Assembly: GCA_025917655.1 (NCBI GenBank)
Contig: CP084619.1
Coordinates: 1,488,001 to 1,552,000 of the forward strand
Origin: Chlorella sorokiniana
Taxonomy: Eukaryota; Chlorophyta; Trebouxiophyceae; Chlorellales; Chlorellaceae
DNA length: 64,000 nt
Direction: 5' to 3'
Shown here one piece after another: positions 1 to 10,892 of this stretch. The notes below the pieces were generated by a model. That model saw only the letters and a list, made by a program, of their open reading frames with translations. It ran no database searches and had not been told where the DNA came from. Every line of letters starts with the position of its first letter. Positions within the stretch are counted from its first letter, which is position 1. The position numbers and the translations under genes were made by a program.

Positions 1-225
1 AGGAGCAGTGAAGTTGATAATGATCACTTACAATGGTTTGAGCTGAGAAGACACGAGAAACCGCAAAACAAAGCCACCTTCCCGGCTGCACGCCGCTGAC
101 GCTGCAGCCTCGGTGGCCGCCGCGCATGGGGAGACTCCGCCGCGTTCTCTACGTGCCGGCCACCCGCGTCCCCACACTGTTCCCTTATTGCTTACAGTAG
201 CGGCCACTCCACCAGCGCAAGCTGG
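1..225. promoter_or_regulatory. Upstream region of the arginine decarboxylase gene
   Basis: No coding frame is supported. It is probably 5' UTR and proximal promoter of the decarboxylase. No clear TATA box is seen. Confidence 0.35.
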
Positions 226-3200
226 ATGGACCCGTGCACTGCAGTGAGCCCCTCGTTTGACCTCCTGCGTCTGGCCGAGTGCGCCGATGGCCAGAGCTCG
301 CTCACAGCCTCCACGCACAGCGCCCTGTCGGACTGTGATTTTGAAGAGCAGCCTCTAAAGGCCCGTCGCTTCTCGGGGAGCTTCAAGGCCCCTTCACGGA
401 CTGCAACCACCGAGCCGCCATGCCAGCCCGCCTGGTTACCCTCGGATTCCAGCGCCCTCTACAATGTGGAGGGCTGGGGCGCCGGCTACTTCAGCTGCGG
501 CGAGAATGGCCACCTCCTGGTGAAGCCGCAGGGTGGTGAGTTCGAAGCAGCGCCGTCGTCGGCCGCCACCCGCCACTTTTGGTGCTGAGCGGCCTCTCTA
601 CGCGCCAGCCTCTGTTTGCAGCACTTTATGCTGCCTTGAAACCTCCTGAATCATGCTCACCCTGGTTGCAGAGGAGGGGCCCTCTCTGGATCTGTACAAG
701 CTGACCCAGGCAGCGCAGGCTCAGGGCCTGCGCACACCCCTGCTCTTCCGCTTCCTGCCCATCGTGGGCCACCGCATTGACAAGCTCAATGTGAGTATCA
801 CCTGGCGGGCATGGCAGCTGGTTCAATGCGGGCCGGACAAGCAGCTGATGCAGCGGAGGCGCATGCATGCATTGCATGCATTGCGCTGAGGGCGTGGGCT
901 GGTGCCGCTCTGCCCGGAGCCGCACATTGTGGCAGCAGCAGCTTCCCTGCTCAGTAAGGCAGTAAGAGGGGCTCACCCCGCTAACTGCCCCCCCCCTTAT
1001 CTCTACATTTCTGGGCACCAGGCTGCCTTCCAAGCCGCCATCGAGCGCTTTGAGTTCCAAGGCGCCTACAACGGCGTGTTCCCGGTCAAAGCCAACCACG
1101 ACCGCGCCCTGATTGAGGCCGTGCTCGACTACGGTGCGCGTGCTGCGTGTTTGCTGCTGCCTGCACCATTCATCGGCAACCATCTGTGGCGCCTGCCCCT
1201 GGTGGACAAGGAGGGTGTGGGGGCGGGCCAGCGGTTGTCATGAAGCCCGTGCTGCCCGCCACATCATGACCTGCATCCCGGCTTCTGCATCCCCGCATCC
1301 CCTGCAGGCGCGCCGCACAACTTTGGGCTGGAGGTGGGCTCTAAGGCGGAGCTGGTGATGGTGATGAGCCAGCTGGCGGGGCGCCGCCCGGCACCCACCT
1401 GGTGTGCAACGGCTTCAAGGACGCCGAGTACATGGAGCTGGTGGGGGCGCTGCGACAGCTTCTGGGCCTGCCTGCCGCACGACAGCTGCCACGGCTGCGC
1501 GCGGATGAGGGGGTGCGGGGTGGCGAGCGCTGCCTGCAGGGCAGCCCTGTGCCACGGGGCGGAGGGGCCTGGGTTTGTCTCTGCGCACCGTGGACGCTGC
1601 CCACCCAGCCGCCCTCCTTGCCTTCCTCCCCCGACCGCCCCAGGTGCTGCACTGCCGTGAGCTGGGCATGAACGCGATGGTGGTGATGGAGCAGTACAGC
1701 GAGCTGGACCTGCTGCTGCGCACGGCGGCGCGCCTGGGCGTGCGCCCCTCCATTGGCATCCGCGCCAAGCTCGCAACGCGCCACAACGGCCACTGGGGGT
1801 CCACCTCGGGAGACAAGGCCAAGGTGGGGGCTGCATGCAGCGTGCGCGGGGTTGCAGGGCGCCGGCGCCAGAGCTTTAAGCTGAGCGCTGCTGGATGATG
1901 CTCACTGCCTCCGCCGTCACGCGTCCCTCCCCCGCAGTTTGGCCTGCGCGCACGCGAGATCGTGGCTGCGGTGAACAAGCTGGGCGACGAGGGCATGCTC
2001 GACTGCCTGCACCTCCTCCACTTCCACGTCGGCTCCCAGATCACCAACATCCGCATGGTGTGCCTCTCACAGCTGCGCGCCGGCTGCCACGCCGCTTGCA
2101 GCACCAACTCGCCGCTTTCACTCGCATCCCACCCTTGGGAGCCCCCCGCACGCACACACACCACCACCACCCCCAACACACACACACACCCAACACACAC
2201 ATACCTCCACCTCACCCTTTGTTCCACCCCACGTGCACCCACTGCACCCCTGCAGGTCGAGGAGGTGATGCGCGAGGCGTCCTTCCTGTACGCGGAGCTG
2301 GTGCAGCTGGGCGCCGCCATGCGCTACATCGACTGCGGCGGCGGCCTGGCGGTCGACTACGACGGCTCCTTCACCGACTCCCACGCCTCGATGAGCTACA
2401 CCCTGCAGCACTACGCCAACGACGGTGGGCGGCGCAGGAGGCGGGCTGCGCGCGGCTTAGGGCACATGCCGTCCAGGGGGCTGTAGATCGGCAGAGTGAG
2501 CAGGCAGAAACGCGCAGTGGCGACTGGTGCCCCCCGCCCCTCCCTGGTGCAGTGGTGAGCGCGGTGCAGGAGGTGTGCATCCAGCGTGGCATCCAGCCGC
2601 CCACCATCATCACCGAGAGCGGGCGCGCGCTGGCCTCGCACCACTCTGTGCTGGTGTTTGACGTGCTGACCACGTGAGCCGCGTTTCGTGGGCGTTGCGT
2701 GGCGTGGCCGGGCTGCGGGCGCACCTGGCAGGGATGCGTCCGGGAGGGTTCGGCGTGAGCAAGCCTCAGGCAGCCTGGGTGATGCTTGATCCCAAGGGTG
2801 TGCCCAAGCGGCGGCCGTACGGCTCCTCTCCTTGCTGCTGATGCCCTGCCGCCCTCATGGCCCACCTTCGCTCCAGCCCCGAGTGCCTGCACGAGAAGCG
2901 TGTGGAGCAGGAGGAGGTGGTGGACAGCATCGAGATCCGGGACGACCGCCCGCTGACGAAGCAGCTGCGCGGCGGCGGCGCGCTCCGGCAAGGGCACCTT
3001 CCTGCTCATGACCTTCAAGGAGGTGTTTGACAACATCGCCGCGGGTGAGCGGGCCGGCTACCCCTGCTCGCCCTGGCTGGCTGTTGGGCGGCCTGCTGTG
3101 TGGCCTGCGAGCATCGTCTCGCCATATGCCACCTCTGGCCGCCCTCCTGCTGACGGCCTCTCCACCCGTCTGCGTGCCTGCCTGTTCAGACGCGGGCGCC

Positions 3201-5008
3201 CTGCGCGAGGCCTTCAACGACGCCCTGTACTTCAAGGACGAGGCGGTACGCGCCTTCAAGCTGGGCGTGCTGTCGCTGGAGGAGCGGGCGCAGGTGGGGT
3301 GGGGGCTGCAGCAGCGAGGCTGCCTAATTGGAAGCTGCGCTAGGAAATGTCTTCAGAGTGCTATGTCCCAAAAAGTTGCACGCCCAGTGCGTGGCTGCCT
3401 GCTGCATCTTGTCGACCTGTCACGGCAGGCCAGGCCCCCTGCCTCACTTGACTTCAGCACCACCGTGCCCCCACCGACCCGCCTGCACAGGTGGACATGA
3501 TGTTTGACGCCGCCTGCGAGCGCATCCGTGACGTGGCCCAGGCCAGCGACCTGCCCCTGCCCGACGCGCTGCGCCCGACGCCGTGCCCCACGCAAAGATG
3601 TACCACGTCAACATGAGCGGTCAGCGGGGGGCTGGGGCCGGCGTGGGGGCGGCGCTGTGCTGCTTGGAGCGGGTGCTGGGCTGGTGGTGGGGTGGTGGCG
3701 GCAAGGCACAGGGGTGTGGTGTCCTGACCTGAGCGGCTCTCCTGCAGCACCGACCCCCTGAGCCCCCGCCCTGGGTCCCCCACCCCCGCCCCTCTGCAGT
3801 GTTCCGCTCTGCGGTGGACAGCTGGGCCATCCAGCAGCTGTTCCCCGTGCTGCCCATCCACCGCCTGGGGGAGGAGCCCAGCGTGCCCGCCACCCTGGCC
3901 GACCTCACCTGCGACTCGGACGGCAAGATGGACAAGTTCATCAACCCAAAGGTGGGGCTGGAGGGGACGCAGGCAGTGCGGGGGCAGTGCTGCTCGTCCA
4001 GCGTTATGCGTTGTGTCCGGGAGCGCGCTGTTTGCCTGGGCTCGCGTGCGTGCTGGCTCGTCAATGGCAGCGGCCTCACGCACCCTTGGCCCGGCTCCCC
4101 GTTTGTCTGCTTGCGCAGGGCGGCGACCCGTTGCCGGCGCTGCCGCTGCACCCGCTGCGCTGCGGGCAGAAGTACTACCTGGCCCTGTGCCTGACTGGCG
4201 TGTACCAGGAGGTCATGGGCTCCGTGCACAACATGTTTGGCTCCCTCAACTCCGTGGTGGTGCGCGACCGTGGCGTCGCCGCCTCGCCCCGCGTGCGCCG
4301 CGACAGCGCCCACACCATGAGCGGTGAGCCGGGCGCTGACGATGTTGGGAGGGGCGCCTGGGCGGGCTCAACGCCATCTGCCCTCGTGTGCCAGGCTGGT
4401 GCTCAAGGGTTGGCTGCGCCCGCCCTGCCGCCCCCGCAGACGTCTCCTCCTCCGCCTCCACCACCTCCCTGGGCTCCCTGGGCATGGAGGCGGAGGAGGG
4501 GGCAGCCACGCCCTGGACGCCTTCCTCGTCGATGCCGTGGTGCCCGGGAGACCATTGGGCAGGTGGGCGTGAGGCAGCGCAGCCGGAAGGGTCCCAGCAG
4601 CCTCGGCACCGTCCGCTTGCAGGCCGGTCGCTTGCAGCAGTAGGTTAGTACGGCGAGCCTTGCGTGGCGCGCTTGCGCAGTTCAACCTCGGCAACATCCC
4701 TTGCTTCAGGTGCTGTCCCGCGCCAACCACCACGCCCCCGACATGCTGCGGGCCGTGGGCGCCGCCGCGGCGGCCGCCGTGGAGCGTGGCGAGCTGCCTT
4801 CCGAGGCTGCCCAGCGCCTGCTGGCCACCTACGGCGCCCGCATGCAGGGCTACACGTGAGGCGCTGCTCGCGCTGTTTGCTGTACCTGCTGTGCCGTGGG
4901 AGGGGTGCTCCTGGTTGAGGCAGCGTGGCCTGCTGGCAAGCCATCGCAGCTTACCAGGGTCTTGCTAATCCGTCCCCATCCTGGACTTGTTGCAGGTACA
5001 TGATTTGA
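226..5008 (+). CDS. ADC: Arginine decarboxylase, biosynthetic SpeA/plant ADC type
   Basis: PLP enzyme that turns arginine into agmatine, the first step of the agmatine route to putrescine. About 16 exons carry the family landmarks in order: the PLP-lysine block GVFPVKANHD near 1075, FGLEVGSKAEL near 1322, HFHVGSQITNIR near 2020, YIDCGGGLAVDYDG near 2325, TESGRALASHH near 2615, and the substrate-site block LTCDSDGKMDKF near 3905. The last intron joins ..GYT to YMI and a stop at 5006-5008. Introns are GT-AG; for example, exon 2 runs about 671-790. The ATG at 226 opens a roughly 100-residue N-terminal region. Conserved exons change frame at G/C runs near 1378, 2975, 3574, 4498 and 4546, which looks like missing single bases in the assembly. 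Family identity is secure; exact exon edges are inferred. Confidence 0.9.
2149..2211 (+). repeat. CA-rich low-complexity tract in a decarboxylase intron
   Basis: CACACA, CCACCA and CACACACC units lie between the exons ending ITNIRM and starting VEEVMREAS. Confidence 0.75.
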
Positions 5009-5490
5009 ACACTCGGTAGACAGATAGCGTTTTAGACCAGTCCCTTTAGTGCTTATCGAGGGCGTGGCCAGCTGATGGCACCATCAACAGGCACCTGCTG
5101 CTGCAACCCAAGCTTCATAGTGGCGCTTGGCTGCCTGCATCACCCAACAGCCGCTTCGGCCCATACCCATGCCCACGAAAACTCGGGAATACACGGCCCA
5201 TTTGAGACTGCTACCCACCACAAACCGCTCATTCCTCCTTCTCCAATTCAATTCAGTGTCGTGCGCAGATTCTTCTTCCTACGCTGCCATCCCCAGCAGC
5301 GCACGGCTGCACATTCCTCCTCCTTACCACTCCTCTACAGGCTTGCCCTGCTCTAGGCTCCTGATGCTGATATTTGGCATGCCATGCGCCTGCTTGAGCC
5401 AGGACCCCTTTTGACTGCCATTCCACAGTTTTATCCCGTTGGACTGCCCTGAGATTGAATGAAATCTGATATTGTGTAAGAGCGTAGCTT
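5009..5490. other. Convergent 3' intergenic region
   Basis: This stretch lies between the stops of the decarboxylase (+) and the J-domain gene (-). It is less GC-rich than the exons. I see only one TGTAA at 5475 and short open frames with no coding character, so it is probably 3' UTR of both genes. Confidence 0.5.
5475..5479 (+). terminator. TGTAA poly(A) signal, probably of the arginine decarboxylase
   Basis: TGTAA is the usual green-algal poly(A) signal. This copy lies about 470 bases after the decarboxylase stop and only 12 bases before the stop of the convergent J-domain gene, so the two 3' ends probably overlap. Confidence 0.4.
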
Positions 5491-6387
5491 CTACAGGCAT
5501 CCCATGTCATCCTCCGCTTCTGAACACTCGTCAGCTGACGTCGCATTCAGCCGCTCAGCATCCTGCATGTCGCTGTGCAGAGAGAGCACTAACAGCGCCG
5601 CTTCCTGGTTGCCAGAATCCAGCCGCAGCGCCTCCTCAGCATCGAACAAGGCGTGGTGCGGCTGGCCTGCTGCCCGACGCAACTGGGCCCGGAGCACATA
5701 CGCCTCTGCCAAGCAGGCGGAAGTGCCGCCAGCTGCATTCAGACGCTGGAGGTTTGCAGTGGCTTGCTGCAGCTGCTCATTGCTGCTACATTGTGCAGGG
5801 CAGGCTGCTTCTGGGTAAATGCTGCGGGTCTGTTGCTCCAGCCTGGGACTCCCCTGCGTTTGGCCATGCACCACCACCGTGACGCCTCCAGAGCGGCGGA
5901 ACACTTGGCCATCTGGGAGTGCCTGCTGCTCGTTGCTCGTGCCGTCAATGCTGCTGCACGGATCCACACCAAGCCACTCGTCGTATAATAAGCGCTCTGC
6001 TGGATCAGAAAGCTGCGCAAAGGCAGCTTTCAGCTGCTGAAACTCTTCTGCGCTGCCGCCCTTGTCAGGGTGCGCGGTGACCAGAAGGCGGCGGTAGGCC
6101 CTCTTTATCTCGTTCAGACTTGCGGTCCTACTGACACCCAACACACTGTATAGTGTCTGCGTATCACTTTCAGAACATGAGGGAGGGCATCCTGCACGCA
6201 AAGCGCAAGGGTCACGTCCAGCATCCGACCATGACCTCGCGCCCAAGGCCCAGCTCATAGAAGACTCACCTTTCCGACAGTCGTCCTCCCCGCCAGGTCG
6301 ATCGCCGGCCACACGGGCCGGCCGCGCGTAGCGCAGCCGGTCAACCCTGTCGGCCTCCTGCCACGCCCTTGAGCTGCTGCCATACAT
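5491..6387 (-). CDS. J-domain (DnaJ/HSP40) co-chaperone with helical C-terminal half
   Basis: The J domain spans roughly residues 80-145 of the unspliced frame. It has TLYSVLGVSRTASLNEI, then RAYRRLLVTAHPDKGG with the HPD motif that stimulates Hsp70 ATPase, then a helix ending LLYDEWLGVD. The C-terminal half is rich in Ala, Leu and Gln and reads like TPR-type helices (AYVLRAQLRRAAGQPHHALF), ending in an acidic tail EAEDDMGCL. No Gly/Phe or zinc-finger region is seen, so this is a type III J protein. A consensus donor (AAAG|GTGAGT, 6269) and acceptor (6192) bound a 78-base intron whose length keeps frame, so both spliced and retained forms are open. Location is unclear. It converges on the decarboxylase gene. 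Confidence 0.8.
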   Translation of the reverse strand: MYGSSSRAWQEADRVDRLRYARPARVAGDRPGGEDDCRKGESSMSWALGARSWSDAGRDPCALRAGCPPSCSESDTQTLYSVLGVSRTASLNEIKRAYRRLLVTAHPDKGGSAEEFQQLKAAFAQLSDPAERLLYDEWLGVDPCSSIDGTSNEQQALPDGQVFRRSGGVTVVVHGQTQGSPRLEQQTRSIYPEAACPAQCSSNEQLQQATANLQRLNAAGGTSACLAEAYVLRAQLRRAAGQPHHALFDAEEALRLDSGNQEAALLVLSLHSDMQDAERLNATSADECSEAEDDMGCL

Positions 6388-6933
6388 TGATTCGAAGCTA
6401 CTCCAGACGTGACAATATCATCTGCTACGTCGTCAGAAACCCGTCGTGGCAGGCCCAGCAGGCTGCAGGCGCGCCGCCCCATAGCCGCCGCCGCCGCCGC
6501 CGCGCCTTCAACGTTGACTTAGATCAATAGCCAGCCGGCACAAGACTAACAAGTGTCCTCACAGTCGCATGGTTAGGGCCCCGGATTATAATAGTCTTGG
6601 GGGTTGCTGACACATTCCAGATCAGCATGCACTGGGTTGACCGGCTGGTGCACGCGGCAGCAGCGTTTAGCAGCGCCCGGCCCGCGAAATTCCGCCAGTG
6701 CACGCCCCGAGCAACGGCAAAATTCAGGAGGAGCCGAAATTCGCGACGGTCGACCTGGGCGGTGCGCGCGTTGACCGCTGCCTTGGTCGCGCCGAGGCGG
6801 TACGGTACTTCGAAAACAATCGCGGCTATTTTTTCTACAAAAGAGCCTTAATATGTAGAGTTTGTGCGACAGGAATAAAATCTTATTCGCTGGCTCTTGT
6901 TCTGACCAGTCGCAAAACGATACAGTGCTGTAT

Positions 6934-6954
6934 CGCAAGTGCTCAGCACTTGCG
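6934..6954. repeat. Perfect short palindrome, 9-base arms
   Basis: CGCAAGTGC and GCACTTGCG are separated by TCA. It sits in the AT-rich part of the intergenic region and could form a hairpin or bind a dimeric regulator. Confidence 0.6.
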
Positions 6955-7032
6955 ACCGGGAGGAATCTGTTGGTTTGCATATCCATCATTATCGCATTTC
7001 CAATAACAGATCACACGGCTGCTTCCGACAGG

Positions 7033-7070
7033 GCGGCGGCAATATCTGCAGCTTTGTGACTTGCCGCCGC
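7033..7070. repeat. Inverted repeat, 10-base arms, 18-base loop
   Basis: GCGGCGGCAA at 7033-7042 pairs with TTGCCGCCGC at 7061-7070. A further GC hairpin follows at once (GCGGGGCA 7079-7086 with TGCCCCGC 7100-7107). Confidence 0.6.
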
Positions 7071-7501
7071 AGCTGTTGCGGGGCAGCAAGCTACGCTGTT
7101 GCCCCGCCTTGAGACTCCAGCACGCACATCCCGCCCGTCGTTTGATTCACACTGACACAGGCAGGTGTCCTTGAGCTGCAAGCAGCACGCCTGCGCCCAA
7201 CACCTACGTGTCAGATGTGTTGGGTAATCAGCTCACAAGGCCAACCTGCCAGCAAGCACTTAAGAGTGGGTGGGTATAGCGCGCAGTTTGCTCACACGCA
7301 CGATGCGGTATCAGTCCTGTGGACTTTCCCTAGTGCTCCCCGTCCTACACCCATGCACACCTCACTTCCATGCTCATATCATGCTGCATGCCTTGGTGCT
7401 GACCAAATGCAAGCCTGATGTCATGCCGCCTCTCATGCGGCAGGGAGCCCAGCTGCTGCCCCACCCCGCTACTGCCCGGCAGCTTTGAACAGGAAAATAG
7501 C

Positions 7502-7574
7502 AACCATGCATCTTGACTCGCCGTCAAGGGCGGCTATGCACGGTTAGGATGCATGGTTACAGACCCTTGACGGC
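7502..7574. repeat. Two interlocked inverted repeats (A-B-A'-B' order)
   Basis: Arm A is AACCATGCATC at 7502-7512 and its exact reverse complement is at 7548-7558. Arm B is GCCGTCAAGGG at 7520-7530 and its reverse complement is at 7564-7574. The arms alternate, which is the topology of an H-type pseudoknot rather than nested hairpins. No coding frame covers it. Confidence 0.65.
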
Positions 7575-8109
7575 GGCAGCCTGAGTCTGTGCGTGCACAC
7601 CACCTTCACGCGCATTGCAGCAAGTCGTTGCACAGCTTGGGTGTAGCGCAGATTTGCCTATGCCCAGCAGCTACACGTCTTATCTCCAAACACCTTTAAT
7701 CCTCACATAGTCCCCACCTCGTCAGCCACAACGTCATCACTTGCACGCTGGTGGTCTGGCGGTAACTGGCAACTCCACTTGTACCCCAGAAGCCCGGAGG
7801 GCGTCCTCAGACGGGGCCCCAAACCTCCTCTGGGCGTATTACTTCAGTGTATACACTCACCATTGATCCAGCACGGCAGGTAGAATCGCCTCTGCAGGCC
7901 GCGTCACAAGGGATGCCACGCGGCGGGGCGGGCATCTGCGACCCTTTGTTTCTGGGCGACAGGCCTGGGACAGGGACCGCACGACAGATCATGACCATAA
8001 CGTGGAGCTTGATGCCGTGAAATAGCCGTTTGCGGTGCTCCAGAAGGGAGCCGGGAGCCGCAAACCCTGCCAAACGCCCGAACCTGTCGGTTGCTCCTCA
8101 GTTCATCCC

Positions 8110-10735
8110 ATGGGTGTTCTTCTTTCGCTCCTGAAGCAGCAGATCAAGCTGCCGACGCGGGCCCAGGTCTGGCAGGGTGTCCGCGTGGCCGTTGCAGTCG
8201 CCGGGCCCATCTCTCTCCACATATGCCTGGCAGACAAGGTCCCAGCGTCCATCCGCGAAGACTTTGTTGAGGCCACGCTGTGGGCATCAGTCACAGGTTT
8301 GCAATGACTGCTGCATGCATGCGTGCCGGGCTGCCGAGTGCGCCGCTGCCGTTGCTCCTGCACCGCACCCTGCCGCCTGGGTCCCCCTCGAACAGCGCCT
8401 CATGAGAACAGCGCCACAGCCGACGTAGCACTGGCACACGGCCCTGCAGTGATCATGTCCACCCTGTCTGTGATGGGTCGCGCCGCCGTCATCTACACAG
8501 AGCGTTCTGCGGGCACGGCGGTGGGCGGCCTGGTGGCCTGGGCCCTGCTGGCCGCCTGCTCCCGCCCGGCCTACCTCTCCGTGCTCAGCGTGGCACTGGT
8601 CTGGCTGGGGCAGGTGGGTGGCGAGGCCTGCGGACGTGCCTACGCTGGCCGTCTCTTTGGAGTCACGTCCATCCTGGTGCGCCCTGCTGTGTGGTGGTGG
8701 CGGTGGCCTTGTGTGCTCGTGTTGGCAGCGTTGCTTTTTGGGTGTTTGGAACTCATGTTTTTAGGGGGAGGGAGGGGCACTGCGTACGCTCCTCAGCTGT
8801 TGCGGAGCTTCCGCGTGCCTGGATGCACCAGGTGTGAGGGCTGCCTACATCCCCCATTCCCCCATCCCCCTCAACCGTGGTGCACCCTTGCCAGGTGCTG
8901 ACGTCCGGCACCCCGCGGGGCTACCAGTTCCCGCTGGCCCGCATGATCGGCATCCTGGGGGCGTGCTGGTGTCGTCACTCACCTCCGCCTTGCTCCTGCC
9001 CGTCACCGCCAGCCGCCAGGTGGGCGCCGCGCCGCTGCAGGGCTGCACCGAGGGCGCTCATGCCGCCCACCCGTCCCTCAGAGCGGTGCGCTCAGCGAGC
9101 GCAAGGGATGCACCTCAGGCGGCTGTATCATGCGGTGCTTGTCGCTGCTGAAGCCACCTCTGTGCGCACGCTGCGGCTGCAGGCTGTGGAGCATGTGGAG
9201 GCGGCCCTGAGGGGCCTGGTGGCCCTCAGCGAGGCCACCTGGGCCCCTACAAGGCCACCCTGCAGCAGCAGCAGCAGCACCAGCAGCAGGCGCAGCCCAC
9301 GGCAGGGAGCGCGCCGCCTGCTGCACACGCCCTGGAAGCGCCGCCTGTGCAGGTGGCCAGCCGCAGGGTGGGCGCCCCACCCGCGGCAGGCGCCCTGAAC
9401 CCGCAGCTGGACCCTGAAGCAGGCACCCCCACGGGCTGAAGGACCCGCAGCTGGACCCTGAAGCAGGCACCCCCACGGGCTAAAGGAGGATGGTTGGGAG
9501 GCGCAGCAGCAGGGGCCCGCCCAGCTGGGGGTCTCCGGCAGCAGCGCGGGGTGCCTGAGGCGTCGGCGACGCGCGATGTGGATTCTGCGATGGACGCCAC
9601 CTGGGCCTGCTTCCGGAAGATCGCAGAGGCGCTGGCAGACATGCCTCACGAAGTGTTCCTGGGGCGCCTGCTGGGCGGCCGCCTCGACTGCTTCATCCCA
9701 GGCACCCCCTTCGACCCTGGTGAGCACGGCAGGGACGGGCAAGGGGTGTGGGCGGGATGTCAACGCGCAGAGCGCAGCTGCATCCGCGAGCTGCTGCCAG
9801 CCAGCTGCCCTGGCGCGCGCGGCCCATCGCGCAAGCCGAACCAGCCCCGCTTGGTGTTGATCTGCTGGGTGCGCGCCCCGGCCAAAGTCCCGCAGGGCGC
9901 CGCCCCTACGTCCCTCCAGCGTCGGCGAAGGCCGTGCTGGCGGCGATGCGCGCCTGCGTGAGGCTGCAGTACTCCCTGCACCTCGCCCTGGCCCCCGGCT
10001 TCTCCACCCAGCAGCTGGCCATCCTGCGCAGCATACACTCGCTGGGCCTGCTGGCACAGCTGCCCGCCCTCACCGCCCGCGGCCTTCACCCAGGTGCTGC
10101 ACGCGTATCGAGCCGCCCTGCACGGCGGGGGCGGCGGCAGCGGGGGCTGCAAGGCGGGGGATGGGGCGGGCGGCGCAGTGGCCGCCCTGGCGGCAGCTGC
10201 CCACCAGCTGCAGGCCAACTCGCTGGCCAACCGCGAGGCGCTGCAGCGCCTGCTGGCCCGCTTGCAGGCGCAGCAGGCACAGCAGGCACAGCATGGCAGC
10301 CAGCAGCCCTCTGCTGATGGCAAGCGTGGGTTCGAAGGTCAGGCAGCTGATGAGGGGCTGCTGCACCTGATGTCTGCCCAGCTGTCAATGCGCCCGGAGG
10401 GCCACAACGACGGCAGCAGCAGCAGGTTCCACGGCATGGATGCCGCACCTGGCGGGGTCCCCGCCCTCATTCGGTGAGCCGTTTCTCGCAGGCAGCTGAC
10501 GTGGCAGTGCCTCAGGCTGCCCTGCTGCTGTCGGCAGGCAGAGCTGGTGCTCTGGGCAAGGCGGCTCGTCCTGGGTGGATGCTCCCACACGGTCACTGCC
10601 CAACTGTACCGCCCCGTGTGTGCACCTGATTACCGCAGCTTCCACTCCCTGGAGTACCTGCTGGAGCAGCTAGCGGAGCACGTGCGGCAGTTGCAGGAGG
10701 CAATACGCGACCTTGTGGCATGGCTGCCGCGGTAG
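8110..10735 (+). CDS. FUSC / ALMT-like integral membrane protein
   Basis: Exon 1 (ATG 8110 to about 8295) and exon 2 (from about 8449) join in frame as ..TLWASVT-VIMSTLSVMGRAA.., followed by ERSAGTAVGGLVAWALLAAC. This is the W..lT....p..G....R..GT..G pattern of the fusaric-acid-resistance / aluminium-activated malate transporter superfamily, with several hydrophobic helices. Exon 3 begins at about 8896 (VLTSGTPRGYQFPLARMIG). The rest is a long helical cytosolic part with a Gln-rich stretch, and the last exon ends LVAWLPR at 10735. Substrate is unknown; anion export is the family theme. The exon reading through 9239-9490 is disturbed by a probable lost base and a 44-base tandem duplication, and another G-run frame change lies near 8957. 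It converges on the next gene, with 157 bases between stops. Confidence 0.68.
9400..9487 (+). repeat. 44-base tandem duplication inside the FUSC-like gene
   Basis: The 38 bases at 9400-9437 recur exactly at 9444-9481, a 44-base period. The period is not a multiple of three, and an in-frame TGA appears at 9437-9439 between the copies. It is either a recent duplication, an intronic repeat or an assembly artefact. Confidence 0.7.
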
Positions 10736-10892
10736 CAAGTGGCGGGGCGGCACTGGGTAACCCAGGCGGCGATGAGCACTCTCAAAGCAGCCACAGAACG
10801 CACTGCCCTGCGCCAATTGCAATTTCGCTAAATCGCCGCATGCAGCATGCCAACACAAACGCTAGTCTCAGAGCAGAATACTAGCCACAACC

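Larger units (their letters stand above)
6388..8109. other. Divergent intergenic region with AT-rich, hairpin-rich island
   Basis: About 1.7 kb lies between the divergent J-domain gene (-) and the FUSC-like gene (+). A GCC-repeat patch sits at 6484-6503. From about 6840 to 7020 the sequence turns AT-rich. Perfect inverted repeats occur at 6934-6954, 7033-7070, 7079-7107 and 7502-7574. I find no convincing open frame, terminal repeats or transposase. It probably holds both promoters plus an inserted or unusual segment. Confidence 0.5.

Noticed and set aside
862-887. GCATGCAT-rich patch resembling a regulatory palindrome
   Set aside because: It is a short simple-sequence stretch inside a decarboxylase intron, with no further support.
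1415-2320. 301-residue minus-strand open frame over the decarboxylase
   Set aside because: It is a shadow of conserved plus-strand exons and introns, low complexity.
6573-6989. 138-residue minus-strand open frame in the AT-rich island
   Set aside because: It has no transposase or other motif, odd composition and no splice sites, so I left it as non-coding.
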